64,000 nucleotides of DNA from CAZFLD01 sp964519835 (GTDB taxonomy: Bacteria; Spirochaetota; Spirochaetia; DSM-27196; CAZFLD01). Location: the NCBI GenBank assembly GCA_964519835.1, contig CAZFLD010000003.1, positions 72,284-136,283 on the forward strand, in the 5' to 3' direction. The notes under the pieces were generated by a model, which searched no databases, was not told where the DNA came from, and saw only the letters and a program-made list of their open reading frames with translations. Of this stretch, positions 41,139 through 50,776 are shown one piece after another (position 1 is the stretch's first letter; the number at the start of each line of letters is the position of its first letter). A program made the position numbers and the translations under genes.

Positions 41139-43198
41139 TCTTCCGCCTCCGCCGGACGCATGTTATCGTCGGCCAGAAGGAGATCACGCAGATGAGCGTG
41201 CTCCGGCAGAAGCAGTCCGGCGTCGCGGGATACGATGTCCGCTGCCGCCTCCCGCGCTTTTTCCAATAGCCCGCCATCGGTAGCGAGGTTTGCCGCCTCG
41301 AGCCTGAGGTAGCCGGATTGCCGTACCCCCGAGAGCTCACCGGGACCGCGTATCTCGAGGTCGGCCTCCGCGATCTTGAACCCGTCGGTCTCTTCTTTTA
41401 TGACCTTGAGGCGGGCGGTAGCGTCCTCCGTGAGCTCGGGCGCGTAGACCAGAAAACAGAAGGACTGGAGATTGCTGCGGCCGACCCGGCCCCGCAACTG
41501 ATGGAGCGCCGCAAGGCCAAATCGTTCCGCGTGCTCGATGACCATACAGGTCGCGTTCGCTACGTCCACCCCCACTTCGACAACGCTGGTAGCTACCAGG
41601 ATACGAGTCTCACCCGCCACAAAGCGGCTCATCGCCTCGACCTTCTGCTCCTCGGCCATGCGCCCGTGAATAAGTCCGACGCTGAATTTCGGGTACACCT
41701 CGGCATCGAGCATTTTTGCCATTGATTCGGCGCTCTTTAGCACTACCGCCTCCGAGTCGCCGACCAGGGGGTAGACAAAGTAGGCTTGGCGGCCGGATTC
41801 TAACTCGGTACGAACAAAATCATAGACCTTTTGCTCGTTGCCCATGACGGCGAGGTGGGTCTTTATGGCTTTTCTGCCGGCGGGCAATGTGTGAATCGCC
41901 GACACGTCCATGTCGCCAAAGGCGGTGAGGGCGAGGGTTCGGGGGATCGGAGTCGCAGTCATAAACAGCACGTCCGGTCGCTCGGCCTTTTCCACGAGAG
42001 CCTGCCTTTGCGCAACGCCAAAGCGGTGCTGCTCGTCTATAACCACAAGACGCAATGACAAAAAGCCGACGCGGCGGGTAAAAAGCGCGTGGGTGCCGAC
42101 GACAACGTCAACCTCGCCGTCTTCCATGGCCGTGTGCATCGCCTCCCACGCGCCTTTTTGCAGGCCTCCGATCAAGAGACCCACCTTAATGCCGAGCGGC
42201 GCGAGCAAGCGATCGGCGGTGTCGGCGTGCTGCCGCGCCAGCAATTCGGTCGGGGCCATAATCGCCACCTGCCCGCCGGCCTCACAGACGGCCGCCGTCG
42301 CCAAGAACGACACCAAGGTCTTGCCGGATCCCACGTCTCCGTGGAGTAGCCGCGCCATAGGTGTTGTCGACGATAAATCGGCGAGAATCTCGGTCACGGC
42401 CCGTTCCTGATCGGCGGTCAGGGCAAAGGGCAAGCTCCCGTGAAGAGTGTGCACGAGGCCGGTCGGCATGCTGGTGGCTCTGCGTTTGAGGGCTTCTCTT
42501 GCTCTTCGCCGCCGCAGGGCACCGAGTTGGAGCAGGAGCAGCTCGAGGAAGGCAAAGGTAACGCGGGCCCGTTCGGCGGCCTCGGGCGAAGCCGGGAGGT
42601 GCAGGTCCCATAGTGCCCGCTCCTCCGGCACCAGGTTGTGCTCGTGCACATAGCGCGGCGGTAGGGCCGCCTTGCAGGCGGCGCCGTAGGATTCCACGGC
42701 CGACCGGGCGACCCGGCGGAGCAAGGCTTGGGATATTCCCGCGGGCAATGGGTAGACCGGGAGAACGGCGGCGGCCTCCCGTTCAGGGTCCGCTATCTCA
42801 AACACGGCGGTCTGCAGCTCGCCTCGGCGGTGTACGAAGGAGGCGTAAAGGCGAAACCGCGTTCCTAACGCAAGACGTTTTACGAGGAAGTTTCTCCCGA
42901 AACAGAGCAGGGCGGCATGACCGGTATCGTCGCGGACATAGACCTTGAGTGTCTTGCCGCCGCGGCCTCTCCCGCCGATGTAAGCGTGAGAAACGACCTC
43001 ACAGACGGTGTTGACCGGTGCTCCGCTTGCGCCTTGGGAAAGCGTGCGTGCATGGCGAAGATCGATGTAGTCCCGCGGAAAGTGAAAGAGCAGGTCCTGC
43101 ACGGTTTGGAAGCCGGCGCCGGCCAAATCACGCGCGGTCCGGGTCCCGACCCCGCGGAGGGTATCCACCGGTACCAAGGCACCGGGACAGAGTTTCAA
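41135..43198 (-). CDS. recG: ATP-dependent DNA helicase RecG
   Basis: A 687-residue branch-migration helicase. N-terminal wedge/OB region (DTLRGVGTRTARDL, LCFGRNFLVKR), helicase motifs Ia-VI: LLHGDVGSGKTLVSFLA, MAPTELLARQHADT, VIDEQHRFGVAQR (DEQH box), FMTATPIPRTLA, VATSVVEVGVDVANAT and LRGRVGRSN. It remodels stalled forks and recombination intermediates. The start is TTG without an obvious Shine-Dalgarno, eleven bp after the yggT stop; a GTG ten codons in is an alternative. Part of the dnaE-yggT-recG-rsmD chain. Confidence 0.94.
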   Translation of the reverse strand: MKLCPGALVPVDTLRGVGTRTARDLAGAGFQTVQDLLFHFPRDYIDLRHARTLSQGASGAPVNTVCEVVSHAYIGGRGRGGKTLKVYVRDDTGHAALLCFGRNFLVKRLALGTRFRLYASFVHRRGELQTAVFEIADPEREAAAVLPVYPLPAGISQALLRRVARSAVESYGAACKAALPPRYVHEHNLVPEERALWDLHLPASPEAAERARVTFAFLELLLLQLGALRRRRAREALKRRATSMPTGLVHTLHGSLPFALTADQERAVTEILADLSSTTPMARLLHGDVGSGKTLVSFLATAAVCEAGGQVAIMAPTELLARQHADTADRLLAPLGIKVGLLIGGLQKGAWEAMHTAMEDGEVDVVVGTHALFTRRVGFLSLRLVVIDEQHRFGVAQRQALVEKAERPDVLFMTATPIPRTLALTAFGDMDVSAIHTLPAGRKAIKTHLAVMGNEQKVYDFVRTELESGRQAYFVYPLVGDSEAVVLKSAESMAKMLDAEVYPKFSVGLIHGRMAEEQKVEAMSRFVAGETRILVATSVVEVGVDVANATCMVIEHAERFGLAALHQLRGRVGRSNLQSFCFLVYAPELTEDATARLKVIKEETDGFKIAEADLEIRGPGELSGVRQSGYLRLEAANLATDGGLLEKAREAAADIVSRDAGLLLPEHAHLRDLLLADDNMRPAEAEE

Positions 43199-43209
43199 TG
43201 CAGCAGGCG

Positions 43210-43794
43210 CTAGACCGGCAGGGACATCAGGCCCCGGACGAGGGCGCTCAAGAGCAGGTTGCCGAGAATCAGCACCGTGAGCGTTGCGCCGCCAAAGAGG
43301 AACAAACCGTTTCGGTAGCTCATGTTCCCGCCCTGTCGGAATAGCTCACTTGTCCGATAGACAAGAGGCTGCAGAATGTGGTCGAGTGTCATCCAAAAAC
43401 GACTAACCGTGTTGGCCTGTACGAAGTAGCCGACGATCCGGATCGCCGTCAAAACCAGAAAAAAGCCGAGCAGAAAGCTCGCCGCGGACGTGAGAGCGCT
43501 TACGGTCAGCCCCAAGACAAACCCGAGGGTCACGGTGCCCACCACGGCGAGCGTTCCGATGATGTTGTTGACCACCGAGAGGGCGATAATCGCCACCACG
43601 GCCGAGAAATCAAAGGACCCGATGCGCAGAAAGCGCATCCGCCTGAACACGTTTAGGTAGGGATCGGTGATTTGCATGAGGATTTCCACCGGCCGCCCTT
43701 CTACCTGTCTGCCGAACCAGGTCATGAGAATTCGAACAACAAGAATGATCATGTACACCGAGATAACTGCGCTAATAAACCTCAAAACTGCCAT
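43210..43794 (-). CDS. YggT-family membrane protein
   Basis: A 194-residue integral membrane protein with two YGGT repeats, each with a hydrophobic pair around a motif (YMIILVVRILMTWFG...ITDPYLNVFRRMRF; and NTVSRFWMTLDHILQPLVYRTSELF). The glycine-rich middle (IIALSVVNNIIGTLAVVGTVTLGFVLGL) gives further membrane passes. YggT proteins are linked to envelope integrity and osmotic stress, mechanism unclear. The ATG overlaps the dnaE stop (TAATG in register), so it is translationally coupled to dnaE. Confidence 0.88.
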   Translation of the reverse strand: MAVLRFISAVISVYMIILVVRILMTWFGRQVEGRPVEILMQITDPYLNVFRRMRFLRIGSFDFSAVVAIIALSVVNNIIGTLAVVGTVTLGFVLGLTVSALTSAASFLLGFFLVLTAIRIVGYFVQANTVSRFWMTLDHILQPLVYRTSELFRQGGNMSYRNGLFLFGGATLTVLILGNLLLSALVRGLMSLPV

Positions 43795-46700
43795 TAAGGC
43801 GCTCCTTTATGGGCTCTCTCTTCGCCCGGTATGTCCGTCCAGACCTCCGCGACGAGGGGATGCATTTGTATTCGATCCAAGCTTCCGCTCTTGGAGCTTA
43901 CGCAGAGCTGGTCACCCGCACGGATGACCGACTCAGAACCGTTGCTTCCCAGATGAATATACAACGGACAGGTCCCGCCGTTCTCAAACAGAAAGCCGCG
44001 GAGGGCAAAAAGTTCCTGTTCACTCATATCCGTGCCGTTTGCCAATCTGATGTGGACAATACCCTTGTCATGCTCGTCCATGTCGTCGGGCTCACGCACC
44101 GCGTCAACTCGGATGCGGAGCTTTCCGCCACGCTCGTTTATGACGCCGATGACTCCCACGATTCTTCCGACTTCCAGTGCCTCGCCAAATTTCTGCTGCG
44201 TTTCGCCTGCCAACACCAGCTCGATGCTACCACGGTAGTCTTCGACGAGGGCAAAGGTGATGGGATCACCGCCTTTTGTGACCGTTGTTCGCTTTGTGAC
44301 GACAAGTGCCACAAGCGCGCATTCCCGTTCGCGTGACGATTCCCCGAGGCGGCCGAGGTCTACGGTGGTCGCTGCCAACCACATACGGCGATGATCGTCC
44401 AACGGATGGCCGGTAAAGTAGGCCCCTAAGAGCTCGCGCTCGCGGGCGAGGCGCTGTTGGAGCGGGTGATCCGCGACCGACTCGTCGACGCCGGGCGGCA
44501 CAAACTCCTCTTCTTCGCAGTCTTCGAACAGAGAAACCTGGCCGTACTTGCGGCTCTCCTTTTTGGCGTGGGCCACCTCCCAGAGACGTGGCAGCAGAAG
44601 GGCAAGGCGCCTTCGGTTTTGGTCAAAGGAGTCAAACACACCGGCGTCGATCAAGGTTTCCACTGTCTTCCTATTCACCGATCGCATGTCGATGCGTTCG
44701 AGGAAGTCGGCAAAGCTCTGAAACGGTCCGGCCGTCTGTCGCTTTTCGATGATGGTGTCCACCGCCGATGTGCCGACATTTTTGATGCCGAGCAGGCCAA
44801 ACACGATGGTGCCGTGCACAACCGTGAATTGCCGGCCGCTTGTATTGATGTCCGGCGGCCGTACGGAAATGCCCATGTTGCGGCACTCGTTGAGATACTC
44901 CGCGAACTTGTCCGTGTTTTGCATTTCGTTGGTCAAGTTCGCCGCCATAAAGTGCGCGGGGTAGTTTGCCTTGAGGTACGCGGTCTTGTACGCGAGGACG
45001 GAGTACGCCGCGGCGTGGCTCTTGTTGAAGCCGTAGCCGGCAAAGGGTTCGAGCAGAACAAAAATGGACTCCGCGGTGGCTCGATCGATACCTTTGGCCG
45101 CCGCGCCGGCAAGGTAGTCGACTTTCATCCGTTCCATCTCTTGTTGTTTCTTTTTGCCCATCGCACGGCGAAGAATATCCGCCTGCCCTAAGGAGAAACC
45201 CGCGATCACCTGGACGATCTCCATGACCTGCTCTTGATAAATGATCACACCGTACGTCTCTTCCAGGATGTCTTTCAGCGAGGGGTGGGGATAACTCACC
45301 GGCATCCGGCCGTGTTTTGATTCTACAAACTGATCGATATTCTCCATCGGGCCGGGTCTGTAGAGGGCGTTTAATGCGATAAGGTCCTCGATCCGCGTGG
45401 GTCGCGCCTTTTTGAGTATCTGCTGCATGCCCTCGCTCTCGAATTGGAACACACACACGCTCTTTCCCGCACCCAACAGGCGGAAGGTGGCCTCGTCGTG
45501 CTCGGAGACCTTGTTGATGTCGAAGTCGGGATTGCTTTCGCGGATCAAAGACTCGGTGTTCTTGATAAGCGTAAGCGTCTTGAGACCGAGGAAGTCCATC
45601 TTGATCAGGCCGCATTCCTCGAGTTGGTCCATGCCGAACTGCGTAGTGACGGCGCCGGTCTTGGGATCGCGGTAGAGCGGCACGTACTTGGTTAGGTTCT
45701 CGCGGCCGATAACTACCCCCGCCGCGTGTGTGGATGCGTGGCGGGAAAGGCCCTCGAGCCGTCTTGCCGTCTTGATAAGCTCGGTGTACGCGCCGCCGCG
45801 AGACGCCACCGCGGCAAGCTCAGGCACATCGGATAGGGCCTTTTCCAGCGTCATCTTGGGATCGGCGGGGACCATTTTGGCGATCTTGTCCGCCTCGTCG
45901 TAGGACAGCTCCAAGACCCGTGCCACATCGCGCAGCACCGCTCGCGCCTTTAGGGTTCCGAAGGTAATAATCTGGCCGACCCGTTCGACGCCGTACTTCC
46001 TGGTCACGTAGTCGATGACCTCTCCGCGGCGCTCGAAACAAAAGTCGATGTCGAAGTCAGGCATAGACACGCGGTCGGGATTGAGAAACCGCTCGAACAA
46101 GAGCCCGTACTTCAGGGGATCGATGTCGGTGATCTCCAGCGCGTAGGCGACTATCGAACCGGCACCCGAGCCACGACCCGGCCCCACGGGGATATCGTTC
46201 TCGTGGGCGAAGCGTACAAAGTCCCAAACGATAAGGAAGTAGCCGGTGAAGCTCATCGAAACGATGATGTCGAGCTCGTAGTTCGCACGCTCGCAAATCT
46301 CGTCGGTGACGATGCCGTAGCGGCGAACAAGGCCTTTGTGGGTTACGTGGCGAAGGTAGTCCGGGGCATCGGCGAATCCTTCCGGGATGTGGTACTCGGG
46401 AAGCTGGGGCTTGGCTTCCTCGATTTCTAAGACACACCGCGACGCCAAAGCGACGGTGTTTGACACAAGCTCCGGTTCGTCTGGAAAGAGCGCCGCCATT
46501 TCGCCGGGAGATTTGAGGTAGAACTCCGGGGAAGAAAAGCGAAACCTATTGAGCTCGCTTTTTCTCTTTCCGCCGCCGATGCACGTAAGGATGTCTTGGG
46601 CGTTGGCGTCCGCCTTTTCCACGTAGTAAACGTCGTTTGTGACGACCCGGGTGATGCCGAGCTTCCGGGACACTTCCGCAAGCGCGGAGGCGACGATCGC

Positions 46701-47279
46701 CTCCTCCGGTATTCCGTGGTGCTGGACGGAAAGGTAAAACCGGTCGCCGAATAGTCCCTGGTAGAACCGGGCCCGTTCCTCCGCTTCTTCAACACGGTTA
46801 TTAATAATAAGCCGAGGTATGTCTCCCGAGATGGAACCGCTTAGGCAAACAAGCCCCGCGGAGTGGCTCTGCAAGAGCTCGTCATCGATGCGTGGCCGGT
46901 AGTAAAAGCCTTCCGTGTAGCTTATCGAGCTCAGCGTCGAAAGGTTTTGATACCCCCGGCTATCCATAGCCAGGAGCACAATCCGGTCGTAACGGCCCCC
47001 GAGCTCCGTGTTTTTTACGTGCCGCGACTCGGGCGCGAGGAAAAACTCGGACCCGATAATTGGTGTAATGCCTGCAAACCTGCACTCCTTGTAAAATCGG
47101 AGGGAGCCAAACAGATTACCCAGGTCGGTCAGGGCGAGCGCGGTCATGCCAAGCTCTTTCGCGCGTGATACCAGGCCCTCGATGGGAGCGGCACTCCGCA
47201 AGAGACTAAAATCCGAGTGAGTCTGGAGGTGTACAAAGCCGGGTGTAGTAACCGTTGGAACTGTCGAGGACTGATTCAT
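43794..47279 (-). CDS. dnaE: DNA polymerase III alpha subunit
   Basis: A 1161-residue replicative polymerase of the DnaE (C family) type. PHP domain at the N terminus (FVHLQTHSDFSLL, LALTDLGNLFGSLRF), palm with PGRGSGAGSIVAYALEITDIDP and the catalytic acidic motif MPDFDIDFCFERR, fingers (FGTLKARAVLRDVARVL), a HhH region (FNKSHAAAYSVLAYKTAYLKANYPAHF), and a C-terminal OB fold (VALVVTKRTTVTKGGDPITFALVEDYRGSIEL). No exonuclease insertion, so proofreading needs a separate subunit or PHP activity. ATG 47279 preferred; a TTG eight codons up is possible. Confidence 0.96.
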   Translation of the reverse strand: MNQSSTVPTVTTPGFVHLQTHSDFSLLRSAAPIEGLVSRAKELGMTALALTDLGNLFGSLRFYKECRFAGITPIIGSEFFLAPESRHVKNTELGGRYDRIVLLAMDSRGYQNLSTLSSISYTEGFYYRPRIDDELLQSHSAGLVCLSGSISGDIPRLIINNRVEEAEERARFYQGLFGDRFYLSVQHHGIPEEAIVASALAEVSRKLGITRVVTNDVYYVEKADANAQDILTCIGGGKRKSELNRFRFSSPEFYLKSPGEMAALFPDEPELVSNTVALASRCVLEIEEAKPQLPEYHIPEGFADAPDYLRHVTHKGLVRRYGIVTDEICERANYELDIIVSMSFTGYFLIVWDFVRFAHENDIPVGPGRGSGAGSIVAYALEITDIDPLKYGLLFERFLNPDRVSMPDFDIDFCFERRGEVIDYVTRKYGVERVGQIITFGTLKARAVLRDVARVLELSYDEADKIAKMVPADPKMTLEKALSDVPELAAVASRGGAYTELIKTARRLEGLSRHASTHAAGVVIGRENLTKYVPLYRDPKTGAVTTQFGMDQLEECGLIKMDFLGLKTLTLIKNTESLIRESNPDFDINKVSEHDEATFRLLGAGKSVCVFQFESEGMQQILKKARPTRIEDLIALNALYRPGPMENIDQFVESKHGRMPVSYPHPSLKDILEETYGVIIYQEQVMEIVQVIAGFSLGQADILRRAMGKKKQQEMERMKVDYLAGAAAKGIDRATAESIFVLLEPFAGYGFNKSHAAAYSVLAYKTAYLKANYPAHFMAANLTNEMQNTDKFAEYLNECRNMGISVRPPDINTSGRQFTVVHGTIVFGLLGIKNVGTSAVDTIIEKRQTAGPFQSFADFLERIDMRSVNRKTVETLIDAGVFDSFDQNRRRLALLLPRLWEVAHAKKESRKYGQVSLFEDCEEEEFVPPGVDESVADHPLQQRLARERELLGAYFTGHPLDDHRRMWLAATTVDLGRLGESSRERECALVALVVTKRTTVTKGGDPITFALVEDYRGSIELVLAGETQQKFGEALEVGRIVGVIGVINERGGKLRIRVDAVREPDDMDEHDKGIVHIRLANGTDMSEQELFALRGFLFENGGTCPLYIHLGSNGSESVIRAGDQLCVSSKSGSLDRIQMHPLVAEVWTDIPGEERAHKGAP

Positions 47280-47343
47280 GCGCCGCGTATGAAATGATAC
47301 CAACCGCGTGAATCACTGTAAACAATGCCGGCCGGAGTGGGGG

Positions 47344-48192
47344 CTAGTCCGCCCGATCGTCCATCTTGTAGAGAAACCACTCTACGAGGCGCAACACCCG
47401 CTCGCGATCGAACGAGTTGGAAATAAGGCCTGTGGAATCAACGTGGTCGGCGAACCGGGCGCGAAGATTCACCGCCTCCTTTGGGCCAATCGGGAGCCTC
47501 CGGCCGACGATGTCCGCCTCCCAGTCCTTATGGCGGATCAGACCAGGATTGGTGCCGGCGAAAACAACCCGTAGGCTCTCGACCACGCCGCGGTTAATGC
47601 GGGCAAGGCCGCAGAAGATGATCCCCGAGCCGGACCGCCCGTCGAGCCTTCGAAAGCTCGAGACCGTGAACCCCTCAATCGGGACACGAATACGGTAGAG
47701 TATCTCGCCGGGCGTTGTGACCGCCACGCGGCCACTGGGGCGAAAACGCCCCATCGGCAGCCATCGGGATTGGCCCCACCTGCGAAGCTCCACCCGCGCA
47801 TCGAGGGCAAAGGAGGCAACGGCGATGGTTGTGTTTTGGTCCGACACACTAAGGTTTCCTCCAACCGTCGCCAGGCTGCGGACGCCGGTGGGTGCGGTGT
47901 TTACGAGTGCCTGGGTGAGGGCATCGGGCAACACGTTTGTCCCAATGCGGAGAACCGATTCGATGCTGGCAGCGGCACCAATATCGACGTATCGGTCGGA
48001 CCGGCCAATACGGTGGAGCTCGGGGACAAACTGGAGTGACACGATCTCCACCGTCTTGCCCGGCGCAAGATGTGTCCCGAGGTAGGTGCCGCCGGCTACG
48101 ACTATCGCGTCGGGGTGGCGGCGTAGAATCAACAAAAGCTCATTGAGCGATTCCGGAGTGTAGACTGCCGAAATCTTAACTCCTTCGAGCAC
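47344..48192 (-). CDS. FAD-binding subunit of a xanthine-dehydrogenase-type molybdenum hydroxylase
   Basis: A 282-residue protein of the CoxM/XdhB type. FAD motifs are present: IVVAGGTYLGTHL and TVGGNLSVSDQNTTI. The C-terminal CO-dehydrogenase-flavoprotein domain follows (FCGLARINRGVVESLRVVFAGT). It passes electrons from the iron-sulfur subunit to NAD or another acceptor. The start overlaps the iron-sulfur gene by 17 bp. The sequence AGGTYLGTHL differs somewhat from the usual AGGTDL. Last gene of the chain. Confidence 0.88.
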   Translation of the reverse strand: MLEGVKISAVYTPESLNELLLILRRHPDAIVVAGGTYLGTHLAPGKTVEIVSLQFVPELHRIGRSDRYVDIGAAASIESVLRIGTNVLPDALTQALVNTAPTGVRSLATVGGNLSVSDQNTTIAVASFALDARVELRRWGQSRWLPMGRFRPSGRVAVTTPGEILYRIRVPIEGFTVSSFRRLDGRSGSGIIFCGLARINRGVVESLRVVFAGTNPGLIRHKDWEADIVGRRLPIGPKEAVNLRARFADHVDSTGLISNSFDRERVLRLVEWFLYKMDDRAD

Positions 48193-48661
48193 GCAACCTC
48201 CGTCGGCGGAATTCCGCCGCCAACTGGATGCCTTTAACCAGGCTGGAGTAGCCGGTACAACGACACCATATCCCGGTGAGCGCCCGCTCGATGTCGGTCG
48301 GGAGCGGCGTCTCCACCGTCGAGATCAGTCCGTGTGTGGCGAGGATTTTGCCCCCAACACAAAACCGACACGGGGTCACACCCGCACGCTCGAAAGCTCT
48401 CTCGATATCCCCGAACTCCGGTGTGTCTACAAATCCCTCGATGGTAGTGATGTTTGTTGCCTCGGCTTGGAACGCTGGAACCAAACACGACGGCGACAGG
48501 TGACCGTTGAGCAACACGGAGCACGAGCCGCAAAGGCCTTTCCGGCACCCGGGTCGGGCGCCCCTCAGTTCCAAGTCCCTTCGCAGTAGCTCAAGGAGCG
48601 GCGTGGTGGGATCGGTGTCAAAGGCAACCTCTTGGCCGTTAACGTTGCAGTGGACGATCAT
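48176..48661 (-). CDS. [2Fe-2S] subunit of the molybdenum hydroxylase
   Basis: A 161-residue CoxS/XdhC-type protein with two [2Fe-2S] clusters. The N-terminal plant-ferredoxin-like cluster uses CRKGLCGSCSVLLNG plus a later Cys (PSC). The C-terminal four-helix domain uses CRFC and CRC (TPCRFCVGGKI, IWCRCTGY). The usual Q-F/C-C-T-P-G context is altered to CRFCVGG. MIVHCNVNG is taken as the start, which overlaps the stop of the large subunit by four bases. Confidence 0.9.
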   Translation of the reverse strand: MIVHCNVNGQEVAFDTDPTTPLLELLRRDLELRGARPGCRKGLCGSCSVLLNGHLSPSCLVPAFQAEATNITTIEGFVDTPEFGDIERAFERAGVTPCRFCVGGKILATHGLISTVETPLPTDIERALTGIWCRCTGYSSLVKGIQLAAEFRRRRLRARRS

Positions 48662-50763
48662 GCTTCCTCCGTATAGGCGTGAACCAGCTCCGGCGTCGCG
48701 GGAATGGCATCGATGTATCTGCCGCTCGCCTGGCTCAGCGCCAGGCTGTACGCCGCCGGTACACAACCGGCCACCAGCTCGCCGACGCCCTTGGGGTCGG
48801 TGCTTTTTTCACCAGGAAGAAAAGTGACTTGAAGGGGAGGGCGGTCGCCGATGCCCAGGACATGGTATGTTTCGTACTGGTCGGCGGAGAGTTTGCCGTC
48901 GGCGTAGTCCAGGGACTCGGAAGATGCCCACCCGAGCGCGACCGTTGTTGCGGTCTCGATGGTACGCAGCAACTGGCGCCGATCCACGATTCGCCCGGGG
49001 TCGAGGGCGATCCAAATGCCACGAACCCGGGTCAGAAACGAGACCGGGTCTGCCTCCACTTCCACGGCTACGCCTCCCCAGGAGACCATGGAGTACGGGG
49101 TTCCGGACAAATTCCGCTCGTCCCAGGTAAGCGACCGAGGAAGCTGGACCGTTCGTCGCACGTCGATCGGAAGAGGTTTCCGGAATCGCTGTTTCTTGAT
49201 GGAATTGGCGCAGCTCTCGATAAGCTTGTTAATGATCGCAATGTTCCTGGAGAGCGTGGACGGTCCCGAGTCGGGCACCATGTGCGTGTCGATTTCGTGA
49301 AGAAAGACGTTATCCGGGGAGATGCCGAGTATTCCGGCCGCTACTTCGCGCCACATCGTGGTTGTCGTGGGCGTGGTGGCTACCGCGGAGGTGCGAATCT
49401 CCGCTATGCCCGATGTATCTAGGCGCATCGTAACGCCGTAGCCCGTGCCCGCCTCGCGGTTACCAACAAACCCCGACCCTTGGTAGGCGAAGGCGATGCC
49501 GATGCCCCGCGGTAGCATGTCGCCCGAAACAGTAAAGCCGTCCCTATTCTTGCGAGCCAGCTCGTAGGCGGCGAACTTCCTGGCAAAGTCGGAGCTTTCC
49601 TCGAGGATGTGGGCTACCGCAACCAAGCTGTGGTCCTTTTTGGCCCTGGAGGCCACGGTAAACGTCTGCTCCGGCGCCAAAGACCGGAGCTTGAACTCCG
49701 CAGGTGTTGTATCGAGGACTTGGGCGATTCGGGCCATATGTGTTTCAATCGCGAACAGACCGGACGCAGACCCGAACCCGGACATCGGACCAAGCGGAGG
49801 CAGGTTGGTCCGAATTGCGCGGGCACGCACAACGACGTTTTCACATCTGTAGACGCCCGTTGCGGCAACACAGAGGCGGGTCAATATCTCGTCGCAGAAG
49901 AGGGGGTAGGCGCCGATGTTCATGTCGATGTCTACCTTCATGGCGAGGAGGTTCCCGTCATTGTCCAAGGATGTCTCGTGCCGGACACATACCGGCGCTC
50001 GTTTTGGCGTGTACAAAAAGTCTTCCTGACGCGAGTACATCAATTTGATCGGCGCGCCGGTCAGTTCGGCGGCGAGGGCCGCGTGTGACGCGACCAACGA
50101 AGGCACGATGAGCTTGCCGTCTAGGGTCATGGCCACTTCGCCCTTTTTGACACGAACCCGCTTCGAAGGAAGGCCCGTCACGCGCGCTACGGTTCGCTGC
50201 ACGTGGTGCGGCCATTGTGTCGGGCTATATATTACAAGCTCGTTTTCCTCATGCACTACAAACGCGCCCTGGGGTTCGCTGTATAGATGGGCCTGAGCCC
50301 CGGTATTGTATTCGCCTACCACCACGCGGGCCGCGGCCTTGGTCGCTTTAGTGTAGTCGCCCCATTCCCGTGTCTGTGTCTTGTATACCTGATCATCCCG
50401 GGGTTTTTTGTGGTCGGTAGCGGCACCGACCTCGTCGAACTCAACTTCGAGCCCGGCGCCCAAGCGAATCAGGCGGTCGAGGTCCGGTCCGATCAACAGG
50501 GCGATCGGTTCTCCGTAGTAGTTGACAAGTCCATCCGCGAGCACCGGCATACTGTCTTCGCCGACACTAACGGCATTTTCGCCGGGGATGTCCGAGGCCG
50601 TTATGACCAGGATGTCTTCCGGAATCTGCGAGCGCCCAATCGCCACGATCCGTCCGGCCGCAACGGTCGACCGTATTGTGTGTACGTAGAGCATGCCCTT
50701 GGCATACATGTCGCTTACAAAGAAGGTTCGGCCGTGAAGGACGCGTTTTAGTCCGTGTTCCAT
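48658..50763 (-). CDS. Molybdopterin-binding large subunit of xanthine-dehydrogenase family enzyme
   Basis: A 701-residue XdhA/CoxL-type catalytic subunit. Domain order is standard: Ald_Xan_dh_C-like start (FFVSDMYAKGMLYVHTIRS, VVNYYGEPIALLIGP-like segment), then the molybdopterin domain with PQGAFVVHEENELVIYSPTQWPH, GFGSASGLFAIETHMARIA and the active-site Glu in KGVGEL near the C terminus. It is shorter than typical (about 760) and lacks the usual VDG-K-TG start. Selenium or cyanolysable sulfur use cannot be judged. Substrate unknown: purine, aldehyde or another N-heterocycle. It lies 13 bp after the DegT gene and in the same direction. Confidence 0.85.
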   Translation of the reverse strand: MEHGLKRVLHGRTFFVSDMYAKGMLYVHTIRSTVAAGRIVAIGRSQIPEDILVITASDIPGENAVSVGEDSMPVLADGLVNYYGEPIALLIGPDLDRLIRLGAGLEVEFDEVGAATDHKKPRDDQVYKTQTREWGDYTKATKAAARVVVGEYNTGAQAHLYSEPQGAFVVHEENELVIYSPTQWPHHVQRTVARVTGLPSKRVRVKKGEVAMTLDGKLIVPSLVASHAALAAELTGAPIKLMYSRQEDFLYTPKRAPVCVRHETSLDNDGNLLAMKVDIDMNIGAYPLFCDEILTRLCVAATGVYRCENVVVRARAIRTNLPPLGPMSGFGSASGLFAIETHMARIAQVLDTTPAEFKLRSLAPEQTFTVASRAKKDHSLVAVAHILEESSDFARKFAAYELARKNRDGFTVSGDMLPRGIGIAFAYQGSGFVGNREAGTGYGVTMRLDTSGIAEIRTSAVATTPTTTTMWREVAAGILGISPDNVFLHEIDTHMVPDSGPSTLSRNIAIINKLIESCANSIKKQRFRKPLPIDVRRTVQLPRSLTWDERNLSGTPYSMVSWGGVAVEVEADPVSFLTRVRGIWIALDPGRIVDRRQLLRTIETATTVALGWASSESLDYADGKLSADQYETYHVLGIGDRPPLQVTFLPGEKSTDPKGVGELVAGCVPAAYSLALSQASGRYIDAIPATPELVHAYTEEA

Positions 50764-50776
50764 GTTTTAGTCTCGC

